Source: an uncultured Bacteroidales bacterium (GTDB lineage: Bacteria > Bacteroidota > Bacteroidia > Bacteroidales > P3). Taken from it: a DNA stretch of 64,000 bases. The notes under the pieces were generated by a model that was not told the DNA's origin, did no database searches, and saw nothing but the letters and a program-made list of their open reading frames with translations. A program made the translations under genes and the position numbers. Below are positions 1-7,071 of the stretch, piece after piece (the first letter of the stretch is position 1; every line of letters starts with the position of its first letter). Location: NCBI GenBank assembly GCA_949291555.1, contig CASEWE010000006.1, positions 1 through 64,000 of the forward strand, read 5' to 3'.

Positions 1-1833
1 GATGTAGACGCCCTGGGACGGCAGCGGGATGCGGCTTCCCGGCCCGGCGTACAGCCGGCGGCCTTGCAGGTTGAAGACTTCCACCAAGCCGCGGGCGTTT
101 TCCACGTGCAGGACGCCGCTCTCCGCATGGGCCCGGAAGGGTTGCGAGGCCGTGGCGGCGCTTTCCGGCATGCCGGGCTCGTTGCCCAGGCCCGGGACGG
201 CCTTAAGGGTGAACGCGATCTTGCGTTCCTCCCCGCCCAAGCGGGTATCGTATTCGTAGCGGACGGTCTCGGTGCTGAAGCGGAGCAGGCTGCCTTCGAT
301 TTCCGTACCCGGCCCCCAGGTTACCCGCGAGAGGTCGAAGCCCGGAATCCGGCTCAGGTCGTAGGTGCCGCCCACCTCGGCGTTGACCGGATGGACGTTG
401 CCTTGCAGCTTCACCGTCTGCAAGGCCGGGTTCTGGCTCAGGTCGATATGGCTGAGCTTGGCCTGGTTGGCGTTAAGCTCCTCCAAAGCCGGATTCCCGC
501 TTACGTCCAGACTCGTCAACTCGGTAAAGTAGCACCGCAAGACTTTCAAAGCCGGGTTCTGGCTCACGTCCAAGCTCGTCAGGCCGGTATTATAACAGTA
601 CAACTCTTCCAAGGCCGGATTCCGGCTCACGTCCAAACTCGTCAACTCGGTAAAGAAGCAGGATAAGACTTTCAGGGCCGAGATCTGGCTCACGTCCAAG
701 CTCGTCAGGCCGGTATTGTAACAGTACAAATATTCCAAGGCCGGATTCCGGCTCACGTCCAAACTTGTTATCCCGGTATTGTTGCAGGCCAATTTTATCA
801 AGGCCGGGTTCTGGCTCACGTCCAAGCTCGCCAGACCGGTATAGCCGCAGCTCAACTCTTGCAAGGCCGGGTTCCGGCTCACGTCCAAGCTCGTCAGCCC
901 GGTATTGTCGCACCACAAGAGTTCCAAAGCCAGATTTTGACTCACGTCCAGACTCGTCAGACCGGTATTGTAACAGTACAAAATTTCCAAGGCCGGGTTC
1001 CGGCTCACGTCCAGGCTTGTCAGCCCGGTATTGAGGCAACTCAACTCTTGCAAGGCCGGGTTCTGGCTCACGTCCAAATTCGTTATCCCGGTCTCCCAGC
1101 AGTACAAAGATTTCAAGGCCGGGTTCTGGCTCACGTCCAAACTCGTCAGACCGGTGCCACCGCAGTTCAAATCTACCAAGGCCGGGTTCTGGCTCACGTC
1201 TAAGCTCGTCAAGCCGGTACTGGGGCAGCTCAAAATCTTCAAGGCCGGGTTCCGGCTCACGTCTAAGCTCGTCAGACCCGTACCCTGACAGTTCAAAAGT
1301 TCCAAGGCCGGGTTCCGGCTCACGTCCAAACTCGTTATCCCGGTATTATAACAGTACAAATATTCCAAAGCCGGGTTCTGGCGCACGTCCAAACTCGTTA
1401 TGCCGGTATTGATACAGGCCAAATATTCCAAAGACAGGTTCTGGCTCACGTCAAGACTTGTCAGGCCGGTATAGTAGCAGTCCAGGTATCTCAAGGCAGG
1501 GTTCCCGCTCACGTCCAAACTCGTCAAGCCGGTATAGCCGCAGAACAAACTATCCAGATTCGGGAAATGTTCGATGCCGGAAAGGTCGGAAAGGGGACTC
1601 GGCGAATCATATTCGCCGGACACATCGATGCTCCTCACCGCTTCGCGCTCGGCATCGCTCAGGCTTCCGTCCTGGTCCGTGTCGAAGTTTTCCTGCACGT
1701 AGGCCCGGAAAACCGAATCGGGAAAGTTGGTCTCGTCGATGGCCACCTGGGCGTTGCCCGCAAGCGGCAGCAAGGCGAACAGCCCGGCCGCGGCGGCGAG
1801 GACTGCTTTCGTAAAAAGTCGGTTTCTTTTCAT
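1..1833 (-). CDS. Secreted leucine-rich-repeat protein with probable T9SS sorting domain (C-terminus cut by window edge)
   Basis: An open frame of 611 codons starts at the ATG at 1833 and runs off the left edge without a stop. Residues 1-28 form a signal peptide ending near AGNA-QV. An EF-hand-like acidic loop (DTDQDGSLSDAE) lies around residues 50-62. About seventeen near-identical 21-residue leucine-rich repeats of the form TGLTSLDVSQNPALxxLxC follow, then one degenerate copy. The last visible part (VEVFNLQGRRLYAG...SQGVYI) looks like the start of a type A T9SS C-terminal sorting domain. It is probably exported by Sec and delivered to the surface by T9SS as a binding or adhesion protein. 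The ligand cannot be inferred. Confidence 0.85.
   Translation of the reverse strand, partial: MKRNRLFTKAVLAAAAGLFALLPLAGNAQVAIDETNFPDSVFRAYVQENFDTDQDGSLSDAEREAVRSIDVSGEYDSPSPLSDLSGIEHFPNLDSLFCGYTGLTSLDVSGNPALRYLDCYYTGLTSLDVSQNLSLEYLACINTGITSLDVRQNPALEYLYCYNTGITSLDVSRNPALELLNCQGTGLTSLDVSRNPALKILSCPSTGLTSLDVSQNPALVDLNCGGTGLTSLDVSQNPALKSLYCWETGITNLDVSQNPALQELSCLNTGLTSLDVSRNPALEILYCYNTGLTSLDVSQNLALELLWCDNTGLTSLDVSRNPALQELSCGYTGLASLDVSQNPALIKLACNNTGITSLDVSRNPALEYLYCYNTGLTSLDVSQISALKVLSCFFTELTSLDVSRNPALEELYCYNTGLTSLDVSQNPALKVLRCYFTELTSLDVSGNPALEELNANQAKLSHIDLSQNPALQTVKLQGNVHPVNAEVGGTYDLSRIPGFDLSRVTWGPGTEIEGSLLRFSTETVRYEYDTRLGGEERKIAFTLKAVPGLGNEPGMPESAATASQPFRAHAESGVLHVENARGLVEVFNLQGRRLYAGPGSRIPLPSQGVYI
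441..1550 (-). repeat. 63-bp coding tandem repeats (leucine-rich repeats)
   Basis: The motif cacgtcc recurs every 63 bp from about 504 to about 1512, which gives 17 units plus a diverged unit at about 441. The units encode the 21-residue leucine-rich repeats of the surface protein. Several adjacent units are almost identical in DNA, which suggests recent expansion or unequal recombination. Confidence 0.9.
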
Positions 1834-2034
1834 GTTTCTGCTATTTGATTTTCGTATTTAATCTTTCGAACTCCGTTTGCCGGAAATCCGTTTGCCGGGA
1901 AACAGCACCGGCCGCCAGGCAAACAAGGCCGCCTTCGCGGAGACGGCTCGCGGTATCGACCCCGAGAACGAACACGAGGCCCGTTCCTTCCCTTCCTGTA
2001 TTAAAGCGTTAATTGTTAGAATGTTAAACTTATC

Positions 2035-2070
2035 GCTTATCGGTTTAGTATCTCTTGGCGAGAGATACTA
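2035..2070 (+). promoter_or_regulatory. Palindromic operator, copy 1
   Basis: A perfect palindrome with 10-bp arms (TAGTATCTCT and AGAGATACTA) around the 5-nt centre TGGCG occupies 2046-2070. It is preceded by GCTTATCGG. Copy 2 at 2202-2236 matches it, including the upstream GCTTATCG, but with the centre reversed. The symmetry suggests a dimeric repressor site. A weak -7-like TAAACTTA lies just upstream at 2025-2032. Confidence 0.6.
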
Positions 2071-2076
2071 TGATTC

Positions 2077-2136
2077 ATGCAAACAATTGAAAATCAATTA
2101 AAAGAAAAATCTTCGAGAAAGAAAATTTTCGGCTGA
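2077..2136 (+). pseudogene. Possible relic of a regulator gene: 19-codon ORF after operator copy 1
   Basis: An ATG seven bases after operator copy 1 opens a lysine-rich 19-residue frame (MQTIENQLKEKSSRKKIFG) that stops at 2136. The setting, with its own operator and the same orientation as the pump gene, is where an autoregulated repressor gene would sit. Only a stub remains, so this may be the 5' end of a deleted regulator. It could equally be chance or an upstream peptide. The 1834-2384 stretch holds nothing else recognisable. Confidence 0.2.
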
Positions 2137-2173
2137 CGGGGTTCAAAAAAGAAAAAAATAAAACAAGAACGGA

Positions 2174-2201
2174 TTGATTGTCAAATATTTTTGTACCTTT
2201 G
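2174..2201 (+). promoter_or_regulatory. Promoter of sotB-like gene (TTG ... TACCTTTG)
   Basis: A perfect Bacteroidota -7 box TACCTTTG lies at 2194-2201, with TTG triplets at 2174 and 2178 in the -33 region. The expected start of transcription falls at or just before operator copy 2, so a bound repressor would block it. Confidence 0.6.
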
Positions 2202-2236
2202 GCTTATCGCTTCAGTATCTCTCGCCAAGAGATATT
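2202..2236 (+). promoter_or_regulatory. Palindromic operator, copy 2, at the sotB promoter
   Basis: TATCTCT and AGAGATA arms flank the centre CGCCA at 2216-2234. This 19-bp core is the exact reverse complement of the copy 1 core at 2049-2067. It sits directly downstream of the -7 box of the efflux gene, the usual place for a repressor site. Confidence 0.6.
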
Positions 2237-2384
2237 CCACAACTCTATATCTAATTCACAATCATCTAATTAATCAAATCTGCAACATCCCTGCCGGATG
2301 AAACGATGCCATACCGGCGATGCGCCATTCCCCCGCGCGCAAAGAATGCTTATCTTCGCGCCCGTTTTTCCAAACAGCAAGGGC

Positions 2385-3566
2385 ATGGCAAGCGGAACTG
2401 ACAGCAAGCGCGGGCACCGGAACTGGCTACCGGTCATCTGCCTCACCTTCTCCGCCTTCATTTTCAATACATCGGAATTCATCCCCATCGGGCTCCTGTC
2501 CGACATCGCCAGCGATTTCGGCATCAGCGAATCGGGTGCCGGGCTTCTCGTCACCGTGTACGCCTGGGTCGTGGCGCTCGCCTCCCTGCCGCTGATGCTC
2601 GTCTTTGCAAAGACCGAAAACAAGAAACTGCTGCTGTCCATCACGGCGCTATTCATTGCAAGCCACCTATTGTCCGGGATTTCCAAAGACTTCCACATGC
2701 TGATGATTTCGCGGATAGGCGTGGCTTGCGCCCATGCCATTTTCTGGTCCATGGTCACGCCTTTTGCCGTCCGAATCGCACCGGAAGGAAAAGGGGCGAC
2801 CGCGCTCAGCCTGATTGTATGCGGTTCATCCATTGCCATGATTGCAGGGCTTCCGCTCGGCAGGGCCATCGGGCTTTGCATGGGATGGAGGTTTACTTTC
2901 CTCCTGATCGGGGCCGTAGCGGCGGTCATTCTCGGCGTTCTTGCCGTAGCCTTGCCCCGGACGCCAAGCAACGGTTCCGTCTCCTTGAAGAAACTGCCCG
3001 AACTCATCAAGACGCCCGCCCTGACAGGCATCTACCTCGTTACCGTCATCGCCATCACCGGGCATTTCACGGGATATAGCTACATCGAGCCTTTCCTTGG
3101 CCAGGTGGCAGGGATCAGCAGCGCGGCAATCACGCTGATCCTTTCCGCTTTCGGCATCGTCGGCCTCGTCGGCAGCATCATCTTCTCAAAATGTTACGGC
3201 AAGCACCCGGGCCGGTTCATCCGTTTCGCGACAGGCGGCATCTGCCTCTCGCTGCTATTGCTTGGAGCCTCTGCGAACTGGCCTGTCGCCGTCATCATCC
3301 TGTGCATGTTCTGGGGCGTCGCGATCAGTTTCTACAACCTGTCGTTCCAGGCCGAAATCATCCGGAACGCCCCGCAAGGCACATCGGTCGCCATGTCGAT
3401 CTATTCCGGCATCTACAACATCGGCATCGGAAGCGGCGCCCTCATCGGAGGATACGCCTGCTCCGGCCTGTCCGTCGCCGCCATCGGCTACGTCGGAGGC
3501 GCCATCGCCCTCCTTGCCGCCTTCATCTGCTTCAGGAAGCTGATTCCCGCCCTGCATTACCGTTAA
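2385..3566 (+). CDS. sotB: MFS sugar/drug efflux transporter, SotB-like
   Basis: A 393-residue inner-membrane transporter with about 12 hydrophobic segments, in the DHA12/SotB branch of the major facilitator superfamily. It contains FIFNTSEFIPIGLLSDIA, YAWVVALASLP, SRIGVACAHAIFWS and a GIYNIGIGSGALIG segment, all close to E. coli SotB, which exports arabinose and related sugars. The ATG at 2385 was preferred over 2298 because it gives the family length (396 in E. coli) and starts just before the first membrane segment. It stands alone behind a promoter with a palindromic operator, so substrate-induced derepression is likely. The real substrate is unknown. Confidence 0.85.
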   Translation: MASGTDSKRGHRNWLPVICLTFSAFIFNTSEFIPIGLLSDIASDFGISESGAGLLVTVYAWVVALASLPLMLVFAKTENKKLLLSITALFIASHLLSGISKDFHMLMISRIGVACAHAIFWSMVTPFAVRIAPEGKGATALSLIVCGSSIAMIAGLPLGRAIGLCMGWRFTFLLIGAVAAVILGVLAVALPRTPSNGSVSLKKLPELIKTPALTGIYLVTVIAITGHFTGYSYIEPFLGQVAGISSAAITLILSAFGIVGLVGSIIFSKCYGKHPGRFIRFATGGICLSLLLLGASANWPVAVIILCMFWGVAISFYNLSFQAEIIRNAPQGTSVAMSIYSGIYNIGIGSGALIGGYACSGLSVAAIGYVGGAIALLAAFICFRKLIPALHYR

Positions 3567-3702
3567 TGTCCTAATCGCCCCGAGGCCCCTCCCGGCCGCA
3601 GGACAGCGCGCTCGAGTCCAAGCCAGGCCGGGCGCGAAGCCCGGCGCAAGGCCGCAAGAGGCCCGGCGCGACCCGGGCATAGGAACGCCGGGAAGTTTTG
3701 CG

Positions 3703-3710
3703 TACTTTTG
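3703..3710 (+). promoter_or_regulatory. -7 box TACTTTTG for the ABC-F gene
   Basis: A perfect TAnnTTTG match lies 65 bases before the ABC-F start. No clear -33 TTTG is visible. Confidence 0.5.
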
Positions 3711-3774
3711 CAAGCCCATCGAACCGGGCCGACCGGACGCATCCGGCAAGCCGGACGGACTTATAACAAGACCC

Positions 3775-5769
3775 ATGATTTCCATCAACAAGCTCTCGGT
3801 CTCTTTTACCGGAAAGACCCTCTTCGACAACGTTTCGTTCATTATCCGGGACAAAGACCGCATCGGCCTGACCGGCAAGAACGGGGCGGGAAAGTCCACC
3901 TTGCTGAAAATCCTTTCCGGCAAGCAGGAACCCGACTCGGGCTCCATCGTGCTGACATCCGGCCACGAAATCGGCTACCTGCCGCAGGAAATGATACCGG
4001 ATTCCACCAAGACCATCCTGGACGAGACCCTCACGGCCTTTGAAAAAACCAACCAGCTCGAAAAGGAAATCGAACACCTCTCGGCCCAGCTTTCCGAGCG
4101 ATCCGACTACGATTCCCCCGACTACCACAAGCTCATCGCGAAACTTTCCGAAGCCAACGAGCGCTTCCACCTCGTCGGCGGAAACGACCGCATGGGGTCG
4201 GCCGAAAAAGTGCTGCTCGGCCTCGGCTTCAAACGCAGCGATTTCGAACGCAGCATCACCGAATTCAGTTCCGGCTGGCAAATGCGGGTGGAATTGGCCA
4301 AAATCCTGCTCAAAAGGCCCGAAGTCATGCTGCTCGACGAGCCCACCAACCACTTGGACATCGAGTCGATCGGCTGGCTGGAGGAATTCCTGCAAACCTA
4401 CCCGGGCGCCGTGGTCTTGGTCAGCCACGACCGCAAGTTCCTGGACCACGTAACCACCCGGACAATCGAAATCACGCTGGGCCGGATCGAAGACTACAAC
4501 GTGCCGTATTCCGAATACGTGCTCCAGCGGGCCGAACGCCGCCAAGTGCAGCAGGCCGCCTACGACAACCAGCAAAAGGAAATCGAGCATATCGAGCGCT
4601 TCATCGAACGCTTCCGCTACAAGGCCACCAAAGCCCGGCAGGCCCAGTCGCGCCTCAAGCTGCTCGAAAAGATGGAACGCATCGAGGTGGACGAGACCGA
4701 CAAGTCGGCCATTTCCTTCCGCTTCCCGCCCGCCCCGCATTGCGGGAAAATCGTGATCCGCGCCCACGACATCGGCAAATGCTACGGCGAAAAACGGGTA
4801 TTCTCCCATTTCGACTTCACGCTCGAAAAGGGAGAAAAAGTGGCCTTGGTGGGGCGCAACGGCGAAGGGAAGTCCACCTTCTCCAAAATCGTCATGGGCG
4901 AAATCCCCGAGCACGAAGGGACGCTGGAAATCGGCGCTGGCGTCAAGACCGGCTACTTCGCCCAGAACCAAGCCGCGCTCCTGGACGGAAACAAGACCGT
5001 CTTCCAGACCATCGACGACATTGCCGTGGGCGAAGTCCGGACCCGCATCCGCAACATACTCGGCTGCTTCCTTTTTTCGGGAGAAGACATCGAAAAGAAA
5101 GTCAAAGTCCTTTCCGGAGGCGAAAAAGGACGCTTGGCTTTGGCCAAACTGCTCCTGGAACCGGTCAATCTCCTTGTCTTGGACGAACCGACCAACCATC
5201 TGGACATGCGTTCGAAAGACATCCTCAAAATGGCCCTGCTGCAATACGACGGCAGCCTGATCGTGGTCTCGCACGACCGCGATTTCCTGGAAGGCCTCAC
5301 CACCAAGACCTACGAATTCCGAGACGGCCGCGTGAAGCCGCATATCGGGGATGTATCGGCTTTCCTGGACGACCGCAAGATGGAACGCTTGCAGGAACTG
5401 GAACGCAAGGCAACCCCTCCCGATGCCAAAGCCGGGAAACCGGACGGGAAAACGCTTCCCGGACAAGGAACGCCGCAAAAAGCCAATGCCCTTCCCCGCC
5501 CCGGTTCGGCCGAAGAAAGGGAAATGCAGAAAAAAAAGGAACGGGAGACCCGCAAGGTCAAGTCTGCCATCGAAAAGCTCGAATCCGAAATCGAGGCGCT
5601 CGAAAGCCGCTTGGCGGAAATGGACAAGGCTTTCATTGCCGACCCGGCCCAATGCACGGTCGAAAACTGCAACAACTACGAGGAACTCAAGCGCCAAGCC
5701 GCGCACAAGACCGATGAATGGGCGGCCTTGCAGGAACAGATGGAACGCCTGCTGCAAGACTCGGACTGA
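3775..5769 (+). CDS. ABC-F family ATPase (ribosome-associated type)
   Basis: This 664-residue soluble protein has two ABC ATPase domains and no membrane segments, the mark of ABC-F proteins, which act on the ribosome E site. Domain 1 has Walker A GKNGAGKST (residues 34-42), a degenerate signature FSSGWQMR and Walker B LLLDEPTNHLD. Domain 2 has GRNGEGKST near residue 361, the canonical signature LSGGEKGR and LLVLDEPTNHLD. A charged linker rich in R and Q joins the domains, and a coiled-coil tail (about residues 570-660) follows. It resembles the YheS/Uup group. A translation-factor role is more likely than antibiotic protection, but neither can be proven from sequence. Confidence 0.9.
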   Translation: MISINKLSVSFTGKTLFDNVSFIIRDKDRIGLTGKNGAGKSTLLKILSGKQEPDSGSIVLTSGHEIGYLPQEMIPDSTKTILDETLTAFEKTNQLEKEIEHLSAQLSERSDYDSPDYHKLIAKLSEANERFHLVGGNDRMGSAEKVLLGLGFKRSDFERSITEFSSGWQMRVELAKILLKRPEVMLLDEPTNHLDIESIGWLEEFLQTYPGAVVLVSHDRKFLDHVTTRTIEITLGRIEDYNVPYSEYVLQRAERRQVQQAAYDNQQKEIEHIERFIERFRYKATKARQAQSRLKLLEKMERIEVDETDKSAISFRFPPAPHCGKIVIRAHDIGKCYGEKRVFSHFDFTLEKGEKVALVGRNGEGKSTFSKIVMGEIPEHEGTLEIGAGVKTGYFAQNQAALLDGNKTVFQTIDDIAVGEVRTRIRNILGCFLFSGEDIEKKVKVLSGGEKGRLALAKLLLEPVNLLVLDEPTNHLDMRSKDILKMALLQYDGSLIVVSHDRDFLEGLTTKTYEFRDGRVKPHIGDVSAFLDDRKMERLQELERKATPPDAKAGKPDGKTLPGQGTPQKANALPRPGSAEEREMQKKKERETRKVKSAIEKLESEIEALESRLAEMDKAFIADPAQCTVENCNNYEELKRQAAHKTDEWAALQEQMERLLQDSD

Positions 5770-5857
5770 AAACGCCGCAATACCGGCGGAAAACGGCCGG
5801 CCGCCGCCCGAAAGACGCGCTTTCCCGAGCCGCGGAACCGGAACCGCCTTGCCGCCG

Positions 5858-6106
5858 TCAATCGTCAAAATCCTTGAAAAATTCCTGCAAGGAAATCTGG
5901 TGGATATCCAAGATGCGCAGCAAGGAACTCAACGTCATATTGCAGCCTTTCTCCATCCTCCAATAACTGACACGGTTCAAATCATGCTCGTAGGCGAATA
6001 TCTCCGCGCTGGTGTAACCTTTTTCCATACGGAGCGCCTTGATCCGCTGCCCTATTTCAACCATTCTCGAATCCAAGGAGATGCCGTCTGACTCTTTTTT
6101 CATCAT
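5858..6106 (-). CDS. Small XRE/Cro-type helix-turn-helix regulator
   Basis: An 82-residue protein that is almost entirely a Cro/C1-type DNA-binding domain: IGQRIKALRMEKGYTSAEIFAYEHDLNRVSYWRMEKG...LLRILDIHQISLQEFF. The start is the ATG pair at 6106, preceded by AGGAAAGGG, which is better than the longer frame to 6232. It is convergent with the ABC-F gene and divergent from the lipoprotein gene at 6337, so it could regulate either itself or the envelope cluster. No target site was identified. Confidence 0.75.
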   Translation of the reverse strand: MMKKESDGISLDSRMVEIGQRIKALRMEKGYTSAEIFAYEHDLNRVSYWRMEKGCNMTLSSLLRILDIHQISLQEFFKDFDD

Positions 6107-6290
6107 AGAACCCTTTCCTGAAAGCGCCATCAGCGGCCCTGCAACCCCGTGCAACGCGCTTTTCCGCCTTCTTCTGCCTGCCTTGCTTTTGTTTTGTAAA
6201 AATAAAACATTCCTTATCCTTAGAAACAGCATATTTATATACTTATTTTAATATGTTTCATATTTTATAACCGCATATATTATATTTTAC

Positions 6291-6298
6291 TATCTTTG
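6291..6298 (+). promoter_or_regulatory. -7 box TATCTTTG for the lipoprotein at 6337
   Basis: A perfect TAnnTTTG box sits in a strongly AT-rich stretch (about 6185-6300), with 38 bases to the ATG. It may serve the whole 6337-11715 cluster. Confidence 0.55.
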
Positions 6299-6336
6299 CA
6301 CCCGATTCCATCTTCATACGAAAACTCAGAAACAGG

Positions 6337-6951
6337 ATGAAAAAAATCAAACTCTTTGCCGCCGGCATAGCGGTCCTTCTGCTCGCTTCCTGCGGGAACC
6401 GGCAGATGGTTGCCAGCCAGGACCAAGCCTCCAACCCTGAAAGCAATCCCTTGGGCACGAAAATCGAAGTGCCTTGCGTGGATGCCTCCATGGACGATGA
6501 CGAATATTTCCGGGCGTTGGGCACTTCCCGCGCAATCAACATGCAAAGCGCCCGCGAAAGCGCTTTGTCGGCAGCCCAGCAAATGGTCCGCCTGCGTCTG
6601 GGCGGCTTTGTCCAAGGCTTTGTAAATGGTTACGGCGGTACGACAGCCGGGCAGACGGCAACCGACAAAGTGCAACGCCATTTGCAGAACCAGATGGATG
6701 TGCTTGTCGAAAAGATGGTCAACGATGCCCAGAAAGTCTGCGAAGAGCTGTACCAAGACGAGAGCGACGGCAATTACAACGCTTTCATCGCCATACAGAT
6801 TCCTAAAGGGAAACTGGTCGATGAAATGGCCGGTATCCTTTCGAAAGACGAAGAATTGGAAATCGGATTCAACGAAGCGCAGTTCCGCGAATACGCCCGG
6901 AAACGGATGGAGGAAATGAAAAAGGACGCGGAAGAAAAAGGGTACCGGTAG
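6337..6951 (+). CDS. LPP20-like lipoprotein
   Basis: A 204-residue lipoprotein with a clear lipobox, LLASC (Cys19). The middle (EYFRALGTSRAINMQSARESALSAAQQMVRLRLG) has the pattern of LPP20-type domains, where a short strand is followed by a helix of the form A..A...A....L. The C-terminus is a charged helix (EYARKRMEEMKKDAEEKG). It should be anchored to the periplasmic or outer face of the outer membrane. It is the first gene of the cluster to 11715, and the protein at 8999 has a similar domain. The function is unknown. Confidence 0.7.
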   Translation: MKKIKLFAAGIAVLLLASCGNRQMVASQDQASNPESNPLGTKIEVPCVDASMDDDEYFRALGTSRAINMQSARESALSAAQQMVRLRLGGFVQGFVNGYGGTTAGQTATDKVQRHLQNQMDVLVEKMVNDAQKVCEELYQDESDGNYNAFIAIQIPKGKLVDEMAGILSKDEELEIGFNEAQFREYARKRMEEMKKDAEEKGYR

Positions 6952-7071
6952 CCGACCGCCCGGAGCCCGCCCGGAGCCTGCCCGGAGCCGGTTTGCAGCG
7001 GATAGCGCATGATAGCAAATGCAGCTTTCCGATTCCCCGCCAACCCAAAACCGCCCAACGAGAAAAACCGC

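Noticed and set aside
441-1550. CRISPR-like direct repeats
   Set aside because: The 63-bp units are continuous with no spacers and translate into leucine-rich repeats in one long frame.
2049-2234. Invertible promoter as the main reading of the mirrored palindromes
   Set aside because: The cores are inverted, but the outer flanks (GCTTATCG) are in direct orientation, which does not fit a simple inversion pair. I keep it only as an alternative.
5771-5786. Terminator between the ABC-F gene and the XRE gene
   Set aside because: CGCCG/CGGCG makes only a 5-bp stem with no T-tract, too weak to list.
3571-5868. Long minus-strand frame of 765 codons opposite the ABC-F gene
   Set aside because: It is a shadow of biased codons; the plus-strand product has full ABC-F motifs.
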